From: a virus
DNA: 64,000 nucleotides
IMG/VR virus record: IMGVR_UViG_3300031963_000037
Location: 45,380 to 109,379 of that record
Direction: 5' to 3' (one strand)
Shown: in pieces, positions 1-10,596 of the stretch
Position numbering within the stretch: position 1 is the stretch's first letter
Layout of the letters: each line of letters opens with the position of its first letter
Position numbers and translations under genes: made by a program
The notes under the pieces: generated by a model
Databases searched by the model: none
What the model was told of the DNA's origin: nothing
The model's input: the letters and a program-made list of their open reading frames with translations, nothing else

Positions 1-124
1 CAAAAAAATTACCACAGTCGATTACTTTTATTATTGAGTTCTCTTCAGTTGATATCTCAGAAAGAATGTAGTCTGAAAGTAAGTTTACAACGTAAGATTT
101 GCTACCTATTTTTTTTAATGTCAT
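1..124 (-). CDS. Partial hypothetical protein, N-terminal 41 residues
   Basis: An ATG on the minus strand at 124 opens a frame that runs off the left edge without a stop. It begins MTLKKIGSKSYVVNLLSDYI and continues with a Glu-rich stretch and IKVIDCGNFF. I do not recognise the family. It diverges from the collagen-like fibre gene, and the 100 bp between them is very AT-rich. Only the start is visible, so no function is proposed. Confidence 0.6.
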   Translation of the reverse strand, partial: MTLKKIGSKSYVVNLLSDYILSEISTEENSIIKVIDCGNFF

Positions 125-197
125 AAATTAATAATTATAATAGTGTCAATTATAAAATTTTCCAAAATAAAAATGAATACAAATTCTATTCAACTTG

Positions 198-204
198 TAT
201 TTAT
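198..204 (+). promoter_or_regulatory. TATTTAT box, candidate late promoter
   Basis: TATTTAT lies 20 nt upstream of the first fibre ATG. The same heptamer recurs just ahead of many start codons in this window. Confidence 0.4.
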
Positions 205-224
205 ATAAATAGAAAAAAACATTC

Positions 225-2849
225 ATGGGTGATATTTTAATAGTTCCGAGTAATTCCATTTCTAGAACACCAGACAGAGTCCCTTATATAAATTGGGTTA
301 ACAGTGGAACAAGTGTTTGGAGAGTTGTGCCAACGGGTAAGATTAATCTTAGCTCAGCATCAGTTACTAATCAATTAGTTATTGACCGTTCTAGCCAAAC
401 AATTGGTGTTGTAACGCTTAATGTTTCTGATTATTTTGCTATTGACTCAGTTCAAGTAATTGATGGAACTTTGGATTGGATTGGACCAACCACAGGTATT
501 GCAGGAGCTCAAGGGGCTCAGGGTCACCAAGGTGCGCAGGGCAATACAGGTGCACAGGGTGATACGGGTGCACAGGGAAATTTGGGTGCACAAGGGTTAC
601 AAGGAATACAAGGTGCACAAGGTGATACAGGTGCACAAGGTCAGGTTGGACCCCAAGGGGCACAGGGTGCTAAAGGCACAACCCAGGGTGCACAGGGTAA
701 TACAGGTGCACAAGGAGCCACGGGAAATACCGGTGCACAAGGAAATACAGGTGCACAGGGTAATACAGGTGCACAAGGAGCCACAGGTAACACAGGAGCG
801 CAAGGTAACACGGGAGCTCAAGGAAATGTTGGACCACAAGGGGCCACAGGTAATACAGGAGCACAAGGAAATACAGGTGCACAGGGTCATACAGGTGCTC
901 AAGGAGCTACAGGTAACACAGGAGCACAAGGTAATACAGGAGCACAAGGAAATGTTGGTCCACAAGGGGCCACAGGTAATACAGGAGCACAAGGTAATAC
1001 AGGAGCACAAGGAAATGTTGGACCACAAGGGGCCACAGGTAACACAGGGGCTCAGGGAGCTACCGGGGCTACAGGTAACGTAGGACCACAAGGAGCCACA
1101 GGTAACACAGGAGCACAAGGTAATACAGGAGCACAAGGAAATGTTGGCCCACAAGGAGCCACAGGTAATACAGGTGCACAAGGACCTACAGGTTCTACAG
1201 GTGCAGTAGGACCTCAAGGTGCTACAGGTCCTCAAGGGGCTCAAGGACCACAAGGTGCGACGGGTCATGCTGGTGCTCAGGGTGCTACAGGACCACAAGG
1301 AGCACAGGGACCAACAGGAAATACAGGTCATCCAGGTGCACAAGGTGCTACGGGGAATGCTGGTTCTACTGGGGCACAAGGTGCGACGGGTCATGCGGGT
1401 GCTCAAGGTGCTACAGGACCACAAGGTGCACAGGGGCCAACAGGAAACACAGGTCACCCTGGTGCTCAAGGTGCTACAGGTAATGCAGGTTCGACGGGTG
1501 CTCAAGGAGCCACAGGACATCCAGGAGCTCAAGGAGCAACAGGACCAACAGGACCTCAAGGTGCTCAAGGTGCCGTTGGTCATACAGGAGCACAAGGAGC
1601 CACAGGACCACAAGGTCCAACAGGTTCGGGTGGAGGAACAGGACATCCAGGAGCACAAGGAGCCACAGGACCACAAGGTCCTCAAGGTTCAGGTGGAGGA
1701 ACAGGACATCCAGGAGCACAGGGAGCCACAGGACCACAAGGTCCAACAGGTTCTGGTGGAGGAACAGGACATCCAGGAGCACAAGGTGCCACAGGACCAC
1801 AAGGTGCACAAGGTGCAGGGGGTAATACAGGTGCAATTGGTCCTCAGGGAGCAACAGGTGCTCAGGGTTCACAGGGTGGTAAGGGTGCTACAGGTCATCC
1901 AGGTGCACAAGGAGCAACAGGAAATCAAGGTGCTCAAGGTGCTCCAGGACCACAAGGTGGAACAGGAGGTCAGGGTGCTCAAGGTGCTCAAGGTCCTCAA
2001 GGTGGTGGGGGTGCTACGGGTAGCCAAGGGGCGCAAGGAGCTGCTGGACCGAAAGGTCCAAACGGAGGTCAAGGTGCTCAAGGTGCACCAGGTGTAACAG
2101 GACCTCAAGGTAACCAAGGTGCACAAGGACCAGGTGGTCCTACTGGTCCTACGGGTAACCAAGGTGCACAAGGGTCGGGTGGTCCTACGGGTCCTACGGG
2201 TCCTACGGGAGGACAAGGAGCCCAAGGTGCACAAGGTGCAACAGGACCTGGCTCGTTCACCTCTTGTTTTGTTCAGAATCTATGTGGTGATTCTTATTAC
2301 GCCATTTGTGTAAACGCGGGGGCATGTCAAAACAGAACAGTTTATTCCCAAGATATTAACTGGCAAGCAAATTTTAGCATCCAACTCGCTTCAGATGTTA
2401 CAACTTGTCAAAACTCAACATTTCAGTGGACCTATGGTTCAATTACGATTGGTGTTACATATTTGTATTATGGTTCTACTAACTTCAATGGTTATTTTAC
2501 ATACGGGGGCAGCTGCTCTGATAGAAGAGTCAAATATAATGTTAAATCACTTGATAATACACTTGAAAAAATTCTTGAACTTAGAGTCGTAGAATACGAT
2601 TGGAATGAAAAGTTGACGAAAAGCGATTACATTAAAAGATTAAACAATAACAAGCTTCACTCGATTGGTCTGATAGCTCAAAATGTTAAAGAATTTTTCC
2701 CGACAGTAGTTAAAATCGGTTCTGATGGTTTTTATACTGTTGAATATAATAGAATGAACGCCGTTTTGATTGAAGGTATTAAAGAGCAACAAGTATTTAT
2801 ATCAGATATCGAAAAACAAATAAATGAACTTGAAAACCTTCTTAATTAA
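225..2849 (+). CDS. Collagen-like tail fibre with C-terminal S74 chaperone domain (fibre 1)
   Basis: 874 aa. Residues 1 to about 92 form a unique, beta-rich N-terminal module, probably for virion attachment. About 600 residues of uninterrupted G-X-Y triplets follow, dominated by GAQ, GNT and GAT, then a Cys-containing globular part. The last 110 residues match the Peptidase_S74 intramolecular chaperone family (DRRVKYNV, then [19 protein letters not shown] and a final EGIKEQQ helix). In that family the domain trimerises the fibre and cuts itself off. It is the first of three fibres joined by a TAATG overlap. The collagen triplets contain little proline; Asn and Thr are abundant and could carry glycans. 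It is probably a receptor-binding or whisker-type fibre. Confidence 0.85.
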   Translation: MGDILIVPSNSISRTPDRVPYINWVNSGTSVWRVVPTGKINLSSASVTNQLVIDRSSQTIGVVTLNVSDYFAIDSVQVIDGTLDWIGPTTGIAGAQGAQGHQGAQGNTGAQGDTGAQGNLGAQGLQGIQGAQGDTGAQGQVGPQGAQGAKGTTQGAQGNTGAQGATGNTGAQGNTGAQGNTGAQGATGNTGAQGNTGAQGNVGPQGATGNTGAQGNTGAQGHTGAQGATGNTGAQGNTGAQGNVGPQGATGNTGAQGNTGAQGNVGPQGATGNTGAQGATGATGNVGPQGATGNTGAQGNTGAQGNVGPQGATGNTGAQGPTGSTGAVGPQGATGPQGAQGPQGATGHAGAQGATGPQGAQGPTGNTGHPGAQGATGNAGSTGAQGATGHAGAQGATGPQGAQGPTGNTGHPGAQGATGNAGSTGAQGATGHPGAQGATGPTGPQGAQGAVGHTGAQGATGPQGPTGSGGGTGHPGAQGATGPQGPQGSGGGTGHPGAQGATGPQGPTGSGGGTGHPGAQGATGPQGAQGAGGNTGAIGPQGATGAQGSQGGKGATGHPGAQGATGNQGAQGAPGPQGGTGGQGAQGAQGPQGGGGATGSQGAQGAAGPKGPNGGQGAQGAPGVTGPQGNQGAQGPGGPTGPTGNQGAQGSGGPTGPTGPTGGQGAQGAQGATGPGSFTSCFVQNLCGDSYYAICVNAGACQNRTVYSQDINWQANFSIQLASDVTTCQNSTFQWTYGSITIGVTYLYYGSTNFNGYFTYGGSCSDRRVKYNVKSLDNTLEKILELRVVEYDWNEKLTKSDYIKRLNNNKLHSIGLIAQNVKEFFPTVVKIGSDGFYTVEYNRMNAVLIEGIKEQQVFISDIEKQINELENLLN
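501..2250 (+). repeat. Collagen-like G-X-Y coding repeat, fibre 1
   Basis: Nine-base units encoding G-A-Q, G-N-T, G-A-T and G-P-Q are repeated in register for about 1.75 kb. Larger units such as [15 protein letters not shown] recur several times. Open frames on other strands here are by-products of the repeat. Confidence 0.9.
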
Positions 2850-5278
2850 TGTCTGACGTTATAATATATCCCAATGGTAAAAGTGGTGGAAACCCTAACC
2901 CTCATATGGAATTTGAAGGGATTTCATCCGCGGACAAAATACAATTATCTGTTAATGGTTCTGGAAATATCCAAGTTTCATCAACAACAAAAAGTAACAT
3001 AGCAACTATCGGAGCTGAATTACTCGTTGATGGTGCAAAGGTCACCGGAGGAATATATGGATTGTATGTGGGTGGTATAGAAATGATTAATGAAGTTGGC
3101 GAATGGGTAGGACCTGCTGAGGGTATATCTGGATTTACCGGTGCTCAAGGAGCACAAGGTGCTTCAGGAACTACAGGCTCTCAGGGGTCAATAGGTGCTC
3201 AAGGAGCGCAAGGTTCTCAAGGTGCTAAGGGAGCAATAGGAAATGTAGGTGCTCAAGGTTCACAAGGTTCGATAGGACCTCAAGGAGCTCAAGGTGCTAC
3301 GGGTGGACAGGGAGCACAGGGAGCTCAAGGAGCGGATACGGGAGCTCAAGGTGGTCAAGGAGCTCAAGGTGGTCAAGGAGCTCAAGGTGCTCAAGGAGCT
3401 AACACAGGTGCTCAGGGTTCACAAGGTGCACAAGGAGGACAAGGTGCTCAAGGTGCTCAAGGTGGAACAATTGGTGCTCAAGGAGCTCAAGGAGCACAAG
3501 GAGGACAGGGTTCACAAGGAGCTCAGGGAGCTAATACAGGTGCTCAGGGTGCACAAGGAGCCCAAGGAGGACAAGGTGCACAAGGAGCCCAAGGAGGAAC
3601 AACAGGTGCTCAGGGTGCACAGGGGGCACAAGGAGGACAAGGAGCTCAAGGAGCTCAAGGAGGAACAACAGGTGCTCAGGGTTCAACTGGAGCACAAGGT
3701 GCACAAGGTTCTCAAGGAGCACAAGGAGGAACAACAGGAGCCCAAGGAGCTCAAGGTTCACAAGGAGGACAGGGTGCTCAAGGAGCCCAAGGGGGAACCA
3801 CGGGGGCACAAGGAGGTCAAGGAGCTCAAGGTGGAACAGGAGCACAAGGAGCCCAAGGAGGAACAACAGGTGCTCAAGGTGGTCAAGGCTCACAAGGAGG
3901 ACAGGGAGCGCAAGGTGCACAGGGTGCTTCAACAGGTGCACAAGGAAACCAAGGTGCACAAGGACCACAAGGTGCTCAAGGTGCACAAGGAGCCAATACA
4001 GGAGCTCAAGGTAATACAGGTGCTCAAGGAGCTCAAGGCTCTCAAGGAGCACAAGGAGCCAATACAGGTGCACAAGGAAACCAAGGTGCACAAGGACCAC
4101 AAGGTGCTCAAGGAGCACAAGGAGCCAATACAGGAGCTCAAGGTAATACTGGAGCACAAGGGGCACAAGGTTCACAGGGTGCTCAAGGTGGTTCAACAGG
4201 TGCCCAAGGTGCGACAGGTAATCAGGGTGCCCAAGGAGCCCAAGGAGCTCAAGGTGGTTCAACGGGAGCACAGGGAGCTCCTGGTGTTCAGGGCTCTCAA
4301 GGGGCTCAGGGAGCTCAAGGAGCTTCAACAGGTGCACAAGGTGCTCCTGGTGTCCAAGGTTCACAAGGAGCTCAAGGAGCCCAAGGAGGAAATACGGGTG
4401 CACAAGGTGCTCCTGGTGTCCAAGGTTCACAAGGAGCCCAAGGAGCTCAAGGTGGTAACCAAGGTGCACAAGGTAACCAAGGTGCTCAAGGACCAACAGG
4501 TGCTCAAGGAGCTCAAGGTGGAACTACAGGTGCTCAAGGAAGCCAAGGTGGAGGTGGTTCCACAGGTGCTCAAGGAGCACAGGGTGGTGCTCAGGGAGCT
4601 CAAGGCGCTCAGGGTCCTGTTGGGGCTCAAGGTGGAACAGGAGGGGGAGGTGCAACAGGATTCCAAGGAGCACAGGGACCAACAGGACCTACAGGAGGAA
4701 CAGGAGGACAAGGTGCCCAAGGAGCAGTGGGGCCTGGTGGAGGACCAGGAGCTACGGGAGCCCAAGGGGCTCAAGGCTCGGGTGGTGGTCAAGGGGGTCA
4801 AGGTGCCCAAGGTGCTACAGGTTCAGGTGGGGGCCAAGGTGGTCAAGGTGCTCAAGGTAACGTAGGACCTACAGGTCCTCAGGGTGGAACTGGTCCAACA
4901 GGAGGTCAAGGAGCTCAAGGAGCTCAGGGTCCACCTTCAGACCAAAGACTTAAAGATAATATTCAATCCTTAACAAATGTATTAGAAAAAGTTAAAGGTA
5001 TTGAGGGTGTTAGATTCGAATGGGTTGACCATCCTAAAATATCAATGAACCGTGCAATATCTCTTCCAAGTGCATTTACTGGTGAAACAATAGGTTTTAT
5101 TGCACAGCAAATTGAAGATATCGTCCCAGAAGTTGTTTGGACAGACGAGGAGGGCTTTAAATCAGTTGAATATGGTCTTATGGTAAGTTTGGGTATTGGT
5201 GCACTTCAAGAACAACAGAAAAGAATAATCTCAATAATGGAGAGAATAAAAATTTTAAAAGATAATTTAAGTGTCTGA
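2849..5278 (+). CDS. Collagen-like tail fibre with C-terminal S74 chaperone domain (fibre 2)
   Basis: 809 aa. The N-terminal 90 residues (starting [18 protein letters not shown]) differ in sequence from fibre 1. They are followed by about 600 residues of G-X-Y triplets, mostly GAQ-GAQ-GGQ, some interrupted by inserts such as GANTGAQ that shift the triplet register. The C-terminus is an S74 domain: [44 protein letters not shown]. Its ATG shares a base with the fibre 1 stop, so the genes are translationally coupled. The short breaks in periodicity may give kinks or flexible joints. Confidence 0.85.
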   Translation: MSDVIIYPNGKSGGNPNPHMEFEGISSADKIQLSVNGSGNIQVSSTTKSNIATIGAELLVDGAKVTGGIYGLYVGGIEMINEVGEWVGPAEGISGFTGAQGAQGASGTTGSQGSIGAQGAQGSQGAKGAIGNVGAQGSQGSIGPQGAQGATGGQGAQGAQGADTGAQGGQGAQGGQGAQGAQGANTGAQGSQGAQGGQGAQGAQGGTIGAQGAQGAQGGQGSQGAQGANTGAQGAQGAQGGQGAQGAQGGTTGAQGAQGAQGGQGAQGAQGGTTGAQGSTGAQGAQGSQGAQGGTTGAQGAQGSQGGQGAQGAQGGTTGAQGGQGAQGGTGAQGAQGGTTGAQGGQGSQGGQGAQGAQGASTGAQGNQGAQGPQGAQGAQGANTGAQGNTGAQGAQGSQGAQGANTGAQGNQGAQGPQGAQGAQGANTGAQGNTGAQGAQGSQGAQGGSTGAQGATGNQGAQGAQGAQGGSTGAQGAPGVQGSQGAQGAQGASTGAQGAPGVQGSQGAQGAQGGNTGAQGAPGVQGSQGAQGAQGGNQGAQGNQGAQGPTGAQGAQGGTTGAQGSQGGGGSTGAQGAQGGAQGAQGAQGPVGAQGGTGGGGATGFQGAQGPTGPTGGTGGQGAQGAVGPGGGPGATGAQGAQGSGGGQGGQGAQGATGSGGGQGGQGAQGNVGPTGPQGGTGPTGGQGAQGAQGPPSDQRLKDNIQSLTNVLEKVKGIEGVRFEWVDHPKISMNRAISLPSAFTGETIGFIAQQIEDIVPEVVWTDEEGFKSVEYGLMVSLGIGALQEQQKRIISIMERIKILKDNLSV
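3136..4938 (+). repeat. Collagen-like G-X-Y coding repeat, fibre 2
   Basis: Repeats of GAQGAQGGQ and [10 protein letters not shown]. The extra two-residue steps (NT, TT, ST before GAQ) break the strict triplet at regular intervals, unlike fibre 1. Confidence 0.9.
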
Positions 5279-7613
5279 AAATATAATAATATATCCTGAT
5301 TATGCGTTTCCCACGGTCGAATTCGTTGATTCTGGCTCAACCTCAACATATTTGAAGCTTGAAGACGATTCACCACTACTACATTTGCATTGGACAGATA
5401 ATAGTAATATTGTTTATCTTGCTTGGAGAAGTGATAAACCTTCATTTGTAACTTACAATAGTAACCTCAAGATAACAACTAGTTTAAAAAATTCAGCAGG
5501 AACACTTATCAACTCTACAGGATGGGTTGGTAATAGAGAACCAACTGGTGCTCAAGGTAGTATTGGTTTTCAAGGGGGACAAGGTGCTCAAGGAAATCAA
5601 GGTTCCCAGGGAGTGACAGGTGGTCAAGGTGCTCAAGGTTCACAAGGGGGTCAAGGAGCACAAGGTCCAACAGGGGCTCAAGGTATTACTGGCTCACAAG
5701 GTTCCCAAGGTGCTGTAGGTCCACAAGGCGCACAAGGTGGTCAAGGTGCTCAGGGTGCAATAGGTGCACAAGGCGATACTGGTTCTCAGGGTTCACAAGG
5801 AGGTCAAGGTGCTCAAGGTGCCACAGGTTCACAGGGAGCGGTCGGTTCTCAGGGTTCACAAGGTGGACAAGGTGCTCAAGGGCCGGTAGGGTCACAAGGT
5901 GCTACAGGTTCTCAGGGTTCACAAGGAGGTCAAGGTGCTCAAGGTGCCACAGGTTCTCAGGGAGCGGTTGGTTCCCAAGGGTCACAAGGAGGTCAAGGAG
6001 CACAAGGACCAGTTGGGTCACAAGGAGCTACAGGTTCCCAAGGTTCACAGGGAGGACAAGGAGCTCAAGGTGGACAAGGTTCACAAGGTGCCATAGGTTC
6101 ACAAGGTTCACAAGGTGGACAGGGAGCTCAGGGTCCCGTTGGTTCAGCAGGAGCCACAGGTTCCCAAGGTTCACAAGGTGGACAGGGAGCTCAAGGGCCA
6201 GTAGGTGCACAAGGGGCCACGGGCTCACAAGGTTCGCAGGGAGGCCAAGGAGCACAAGGTCCAGTAGGTTCTGCGGGTGCCACAGGTTCCCAAGGCTCAC
6301 AGGGTGGACAAGGAGCTCAAGGAGCGCAAGGTTCGGGTGGTAATCAAGGAGCTCAAGGACCAACAGGTGGACAAGGAGCTCAAGGAGGACAAGGTTCTCA
6401 AGGTGGTAAGGGTGCTACAGGACCAACAGGTGGACAAGGAGCTCAAGGAGCGCAAGGTTCGGGTGGTAATCAAGGAGCACAAGGACCAACAGGTGGACAA
6501 GGAGCTCAAGGAGGACAAGGTTCACAAGGTGCCAAAGGTGGTCAAGGTTCACAAGGTGGACAGGGAGCACAAGGAGCACAGGGGCCTGTAGGTGCCACAG
6601 GTTCACAAGGTTCTCAAGGAGGACAAGGTGCTCAAGGAGCACAAGGTGGTAAAGGTAACCAAGGAGCTCAGGGACCAACAGGAGGACAAGGTGCGCAAGG
6701 AGCTCAAGGCCCAGGAGGAGCCCAAGGAGCACAAGGACCGGCAGGAGGACAAGGTGCGCAAGGAGCTCAAGGTGGTAAAGGTAACCAAGGAGCACAAGGA
6801 CCGGCAGGAGGACAAGGTGCGCAAGGAGCTCAAGGCAGTGGTGGAAACCAAGGAGCCCAAGGTTCACAGGGAGGACAAGGTTCTCAAGGTGGTGGTGGTG
6901 CAACAGGAGCTCAAGGAGCTCAAGGTTCTCAAGGTGGACAAGGTGCTCAGGGTCCTGGCGGAGCACAAGGTGCTCAGGGTCCTGGCGGACCAACGGGTAA
7001 CCGAGGTCCACAGGGAGCTCAAGGTCACACAGGACCTCCTGGTGGAGGAGGTGGAACTGGTTCTCAAGGAGCCCAAGGTCCATCACAAGGTAATGGAAAC
7101 CAAGGTGCACAAGGTGCTCAAGGTCCTGGAGGACCAACCGGTCCTACGGGTAATCAAGGTGCTCAAGGGACTGGTGGTGGAACAGGAGGAACAGGTCCAC
7201 AAGGTGCTCAAGGTGGAGGTGGTGGAACTGGTCCACAAGGTGGCACAGGACCAACAGGGGCACAAGGTGCATCAGGTGCACCTGGACCATCGGATTTAAG
7301 GTTCAAAACTAATATCAGACCAATTACAGATAGTTTGGACAAAATATTAAAGACTAGAGGTGTTTCCTACCATCTAATAAAAGATGATGAAAGACCCGAG
7401 TTACTTCAGATAGGTTTTATTGCACAAGAGTTGCAGTTGGTATTTCCTGAACTCGTTTATGAAGACCCAGAAACCACAATGTTATCAATAAGATTTGAAA
7501 CGATTATATCAGCTTGTTTAGAGGCAATCAAAGAACAATCCACCCTTTTAGATTTCCATGAAAGGAAATTAGAAAAATTGGAAATGTTAGCAAGCGGAAA
7601 AAAAGGGATTTAA
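5271..7613 (+). CDS. Collagen-like tail fibre with C-terminal S74 chaperone domain (fibre 3)
   Basis: 780 aa, GTG start overlapping the fibre 2 stop by 8 bp. The N-terminal part ([18 protein letters not shown]) shares the IIIYP opening with fibre 2, suggesting the same attachment point. It is followed by about 570 residues of G-X-Y triplets rich in GSQGGQGAQ, then an S74 domain ([28 protein letters not shown], a C-terminal EAIKEQ helix). The three fibres may form a heteromeric or alternative adhesin set. A bidirectional terminator follows. Confidence 0.85.
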   Translation: MSENIIIYPDYAFPTVEFVDSGSTSTYLKLEDDSPLLHLHWTDNSNIVYLAWRSDKPSFVTYNSNLKITTSLKNSAGTLINSTGWVGNREPTGAQGSIGFQGGQGAQGNQGSQGVTGGQGAQGSQGGQGAQGPTGAQGITGSQGSQGAVGPQGAQGGQGAQGAIGAQGDTGSQGSQGGQGAQGATGSQGAVGSQGSQGGQGAQGPVGSQGATGSQGSQGGQGAQGATGSQGAVGSQGSQGGQGAQGPVGSQGATGSQGSQGGQGAQGGQGSQGAIGSQGSQGGQGAQGPVGSAGATGSQGSQGGQGAQGPVGAQGATGSQGSQGGQGAQGPVGSAGATGSQGSQGGQGAQGAQGSGGNQGAQGPTGGQGAQGGQGSQGGKGATGPTGGQGAQGAQGSGGNQGAQGPTGGQGAQGGQGSQGAKGGQGSQGGQGAQGAQGPVGATGSQGSQGGQGAQGAQGGKGNQGAQGPTGGQGAQGAQGPGGAQGAQGPAGGQGAQGAQGGKGNQGAQGPAGGQGAQGAQGSGGNQGAQGSQGGQGSQGGGGATGAQGAQGSQGGQGAQGPGGAQGAQGPGGPTGNRGPQGAQGHTGPPGGGGGTGSQGAQGPSQGNGNQGAQGAQGPGGPTGPTGNQGAQGTGGGTGGTGPQGAQGGGGGTGPQGGTGPTGAQGASGAPGPSDLRFKTNIRPITDSLDKILKTRGVSYHLIKDDERPELLQIGFIAQELQLVFPELVYEDPETTMLSIRFETIISACLEAIKEQSTLLDFHERKLEKLEMLASGKKGI
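5541..7290 (+). repeat. Collagen-like G-X-Y coding repeat, fibre 3
   Basis: Repeats based on [18 protein letters not shown] and [16 protein letters not shown]. The sequence is low-complexity and prone to slippage and recombination with the other two fibre genes. Confidence 0.9.
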
Positions 7614-7628
7614 AAATCCCTTTTTTTT
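7605..7628. terminator. Bidirectional intrinsic terminator
   Basis: GGGATTT and AAATCCC pair around a two-base centre, with A-runs on the left and eight T on the right. It lies between convergent genes and serves both strands. Confidence 0.85.
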
Positions 7629-8478
7629 ATTTATAGTTTTTGTTGATAATGTCTCTAATCTCGAAAGTTGTATTGTAGAACATACTTAGGAACTTTTTCC
7701 ATATTTCAGGATTAAATTTCTTAATCAATTCGACATAGTGTAAATAATATGGTTCCTCACCTCTTTCAGGAAGTAAGTCCGCCAAATGGGGCATATCTGC
7801 GGTCAGATTCTTAAGAACTTTGAATGAATCTTGTCCTACGTGTTCGTCATTGATTCTGAAAAGAATGTCTTGACTGAGCTTATTTAATGGCTCACCCTTG
7901 GCAAAATAGTTGAGAATATTTTTCAAAGACTTATCCAAAATCTCTTTGTTTTCAATTTTTCTTAATCTTTTTGCTCTTCTTTCAAATTCTCTTACAAGAC
8001 CTTCCAAGAACTCATTTGATATCGCAAAGAATTCTATTGGATGACCCCAATACTTTTCATCAGACTTTTCATCATAGCTCAACATATATTTTGGAGACCA
8101 AGAACTACTTTGAGTTGGGTCACTGGCGTGTATCATCTCATGATAGATTGTAAGATAAAGATTTTTCTTAGATTCGTAATATTTTGGATTTACCTCGATA
8201 TAAATGTCTGCGGGGTCATAAGATTTACTCGGTTTAGTTCCCATAAATCCCAAGTATTTCAATCTTGGATTAACAATCACTTTTACCAAACCGTCAACAC
8301 CATTTGCAGTTTTGAAGGGGATAACATCAACAACCTCTTTCTTATTACCGTAATTTTTGTTTCGGTCATTCCAAAGGTTTTCTACGACCGAATTAATTTT
8401 TTGTAGTAATTCAGGTGTGAATTTATATCTTTTAGCTTCAGATAAAATATCGGATAATATGTTGATGAATTTAGGCAT
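7627..8478 (-). CDS. Putative zinc metallopeptidase (HEMIH) with N-terminal tag
   Basis: 283 aa. Residues 113-117 are HEMIH inside YHEMIHASDP, the HExxH zinc site of gluzincin-like peptidases. The leader MPKFINILSDILSEAKRY ends in L-S-E, matching the tag shared by many proteins here and suggesting cleavage after residue 14. The start overlaps the end of the upstream HExxH gene by 8 bp. I cannot name the family. It could be a packaged protease or an inactive structural relative. Confidence 0.7.
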   Translation of the reverse strand: MPKFINILSDILSEAKRYKFTPELLQKINSVVENLWNDRNKNYGNKKEVVDVIPFKTANGVDGLVKVIVNPRLKYLGFMGTKPSKSYDPADIYIEVNPKYYESKKNLYLTIYHEMIHASDPTQSSSWSPKYMLSYDEKSDEKYWGHPIEFFAISNEFLEGLVREFERRAKRLRKIENKEILDKSLKNILNYFAKGEPLNKLSQDILFRINDEHVGQDSFKVLKNLTADMPHLADLLPERGEEPYYLHYVELIKKFNPEIWKKFLSMFYNTTFEIRDIINKNYK

Positions 8479-9253
8479 TCAAATCAGTCCTCCAATCTAT
8501 GTTTATTTTATTAGGTTTGATTTTACCTGTATAAGAATCAAATACTTGTTTGAAAGGTAATTGAGCTTGTTTGATGTTTTTGATTCTTGTCATGTTATCT
8601 CCTATCCCTGTAGATAAATAGGCTTGAATCTCATCATCTACCACATTTTCTCCATATCCCATACCAGTTATTTTTCTTGCTACCGATTCTCTTACATTTG
8701 GCTCGAGTCTTTCTATGTTTTTCATTTGTTTGTTCTTATAAATTGGAGATGAAAACCAAAGACCATGTGCTACTTCGTGAAAAATAAGTGAAGGGTCTTC
8801 ACCATTACTTTGGTCAATACCAATTAAATAGAAATCCTCTCCACCTACTAACGTTCTAATCGTATCTATTACACTAAACATTATCAAATCATAAAAATTT
8901 ACGTCTGGAATAACTTTCATACAAGATTCAATTGAGTTACAAGGGATATTATAACCTGCCCAATCTTCATGATAAGAGAAATAATCTTTCTTGGTCTTTT
9001 TCTTGTAATGTTTCACGTAGTCATACCATTTGAAACCTTTTCCTCTAAATGTCTCGGAATCTGACTCATAAAACTCCTGATACCTCATAAAAACTCTTGC
9101 TCTTAATTTGTCGTCTTTGATGACAAGAGCAAAAATCTTTGGATACATCTCGAAAAGTTCTATTTGGGATAAAATATTTTTGATGTTTGGTGGAGGAGTT
9201 TTTCTTGGAGTAAAGCCTCTTTGTTCAACTAATATGTATTTTACGTAAGCCAT
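8471..9253 (-). CDS. Putative zinc metallopeptidase (HEVAH) with N-terminal tag
   Basis: 260 aa. HEVAH at residues 159-163 (PSLIFHEVAHGLWF) is an HExxH zinc-binding motif. The first residues, MAYVKYILVEQRG, carry an L-V-E|Q candidate propeptide site. The ATG overlaps the preceding stop by one base and its own end overlaps the next gene by 8 bp, so the three minus-strand genes form one operon. The third zinc ligand is not obvious. Confidence 0.7.
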   Translation of the reverse strand: MAYVKYILVEQRGFTPRKTPPPNIKNILSQIELFEMYPKIFALVIKDDKLRARVFMRYQEFYESDSETFRGKGFKWYDYVKHYKKKTKKDYFSYHEDWAGYNIPCNSIESCMKVIPDVNFYDLIMFSVIDTIRTLVGGEDFYLIGIDQSNGEDPSLIFHEVAHGLWFSSPIYKNKQMKNIERLEPNVRESVARKITGMGYGENVVDDEIQAYLSTGIGDNMTRIKNIKQAQLPFKQVFDSYTGKIKPNKINIDWRTDLNA

Positions 9254-10263
9254 TAAAAATAATCAGAAAATATTTCATTTATGTTTTTGTCAAGCAATCT
9301 TGAGTCAGGGTAATCAGGAAACCACAATCTGAGACAATCCTTTTCTTCCCTAATTATTTCTATAAAACTTCCATGGTAATCAAGTGTTCCTGAATTTCCA
9401 TAACCTTTGTTAGAATGTAAAAAATCATTCACGATACCTTCGAAATCATATATTGGTATTTTGAATTTTTCAACCACAGTTTCTTTTTTGTATGGGTGGG
9501 GAACATTTATCCATTGTTTTTTTTCGGTGTTGAAATATTCATCCAATTTATTGAAAATGCTATTATATACCTCACTTTCGTAAGCAGAATTATATGAATT
9601 AGAATGAACAGAGTATAAATCAGATTTTACATCGGCAAGCTCATCTTTTAGTAAACTATTCATGGACTCCTCATCGTCGATTATTCTCGTCACATTTTCT
9701 GAATCTATAGTCCAATAATTTTCATGTCCTTGCTCAGTGGCTATTAACTCCATTTCTTCCGTATCAGGACTCAACTGTTGACCTGATAATTCTTTAACAA
9801 TCCTTTCTTTAAAAATTTCTAAATTCTCTTTGGTTAGTTCTTCAATGACATCTCTGTAAACATCATCGGTTGTGTCCCAATAAGGTTCGAAAACATCCTC
9901 ACCAACTAAAATACTTTCAATTGTATCTCTACTCGGACCGTCTCTTCTATCATCACAAAATAAAATTGCTAAATCAACTCTGTCACCTTGCCAATAAACA
10001 TCTTTACCTTCTATTACAACATCAGATAAAATCTCATTCATCCATTTGTAATATTTTTCTCTATCATTATCGTATAACCACAAAAGATATTCATTTTGCC
10101 AATCTTCGGAACCCGCAGCATTCTTCGGGTCGATTTCACCCATCAAACCTCTTTTCTTCAACACATTGAACCATGTTTCATAATCACCAAAATATTTTTT
10201 TACATCCAAGTCATTATTATTGAATGATTCCAAGAAACCACGTATAGAATATTCATTTTCCAT
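9253..10263 (-). CDS. Hypothetical acidic protein
   Basis: 336 aa from MENEYSIRGFLESFNN. An upstream in-frame ATG at 10290 would lie inside a terminator hairpin and upstream of a TATTTAT box at 10275-10269, so 10263 is the better start. The protein is rich in Asp, Glu, Trp and Tyr. No family recognised. It is first in the operon with the two HExxH genes. Confidence 0.7.
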   Translation of the reverse strand: MENEYSIRGFLESFNNNDLDVKKYFGDYETWFNVLKKRGLMGEIDPKNAAGSEDWQNEYLLWLYDNDREKYYKWMNEILSDVVIEGKDVYWQGDRVDLAILFCDDRRDGPSRDTIESILVGEDVFEPYWDTTDDVYRDVIEELTKENLEIFKERIVKELSGQQLSPDTEEMELIATEQGHENYWTIDSENVTRIIDDEESMNSLLKDELADVKSDLYSVHSNSYNSAYESEVYNSIFNKLDEYFNTEKKQWINVPHPYKKETVVEKFKIPIYDFEGIVNDFLHSNKGYGNSGTLDYHGSFIEIIREEKDCLRLWFPDYPDSRLLDKNINEIFSDYF

Positions 10264-10268
10264 ATCAT

Positions 10269-10275
10269 ATAAATA
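10269..10275 (-). promoter_or_regulatory. TATTTAT box, candidate late promoter
   Basis: Minus-strand TATTTAT five bases upstream of the chosen ATG at 10263, just below the terminator of the upstream small gene. Confidence 0.4.
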
Positions 10276-10302
10276 CAAAAAAAGGGACAAATTTTGTCCC
10301 TT
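10275..10302 (-). terminator. Intrinsic terminator
   Basis: AGGGACA and TGTCCCT pair around AATTT and are followed on the minus strand by a T-run. It ends the transcript of the small gene at 10330-10509. Confidence 0.75.
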
Positions 10303-10329
10303 GAATTATTTTTTTGTGAAGTGGACATA

Positions 10330-10509
10330 TTAGTCCCTAATGTATCCGTTAGTTTGTCCTTTGTTGGTGTTATAATATTTTTCAACAGTTTTTTTAACTG
10401 TTTCTTTCAATTCTTGATTTTTGGTCATAATTGTTTTTTGAACTGCCTCTTGAGCTAGCTTTTGAGCTTCAGGCGAGGTATTCTGTTTGTTTTTACATCC
10501 GCATCCCAT
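10330..10509 (-). CDS. Small protein starting MGCGCK
   Basis: 59 aa, too short for most gene callers. It starts MGCGCKNKQNTSPEAQKLAQ and continues as a charged, probably helical segment ending GYIRD. Two Cys at positions 3 and 5 could bind metal or be lipidated, though there is no signal peptide. A TATTTAT box lies at 10545-10539 and a terminator follows directly, so it is a monocistronic unit. Function unknown. Confidence 0.65.
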   Translation of the reverse strand: MGCGCKNKQNTSPEAQKLAQEAVQKTIMTKNQELKETVKKTVEKYYNTNKGQTNGYIRD

Positions 10510-10576
10510 GGTAAAAAGATTTTTTAGTTTTTATTTATATAAATATTACTTCCAACCAATTATAATTAAAAAAAGA

Positions 10577-10583
10577 TATTTAT
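10577..10583 (+). promoter_or_regulatory. TATTTAT box, candidate late promoter
   Basis: Thirteen bases upstream of the ATG at 10597. Confidence 0.4.
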
Positions 10584-10596
10584 TAAAGAAAACTTG

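Noticed and set aside
439-7265. Long open frames on the antisense strand and in other frames across the collagen repeats (for example 597-1685 minus, 3294-4865 plus, 6415-7137 minus).
   Set aside because: They are by-products of a nine-base repeat without stops; translations are low-complexity (Leu/Val/His or Ser/Thr/Cys) and the sense frames have clear N- and C-terminal domains.
501-7290. Repeats of the fibre genes as a CRISPR array or minisatellite.
   Set aside because: Units are in-frame G-X-Y codons with no unique spacers.
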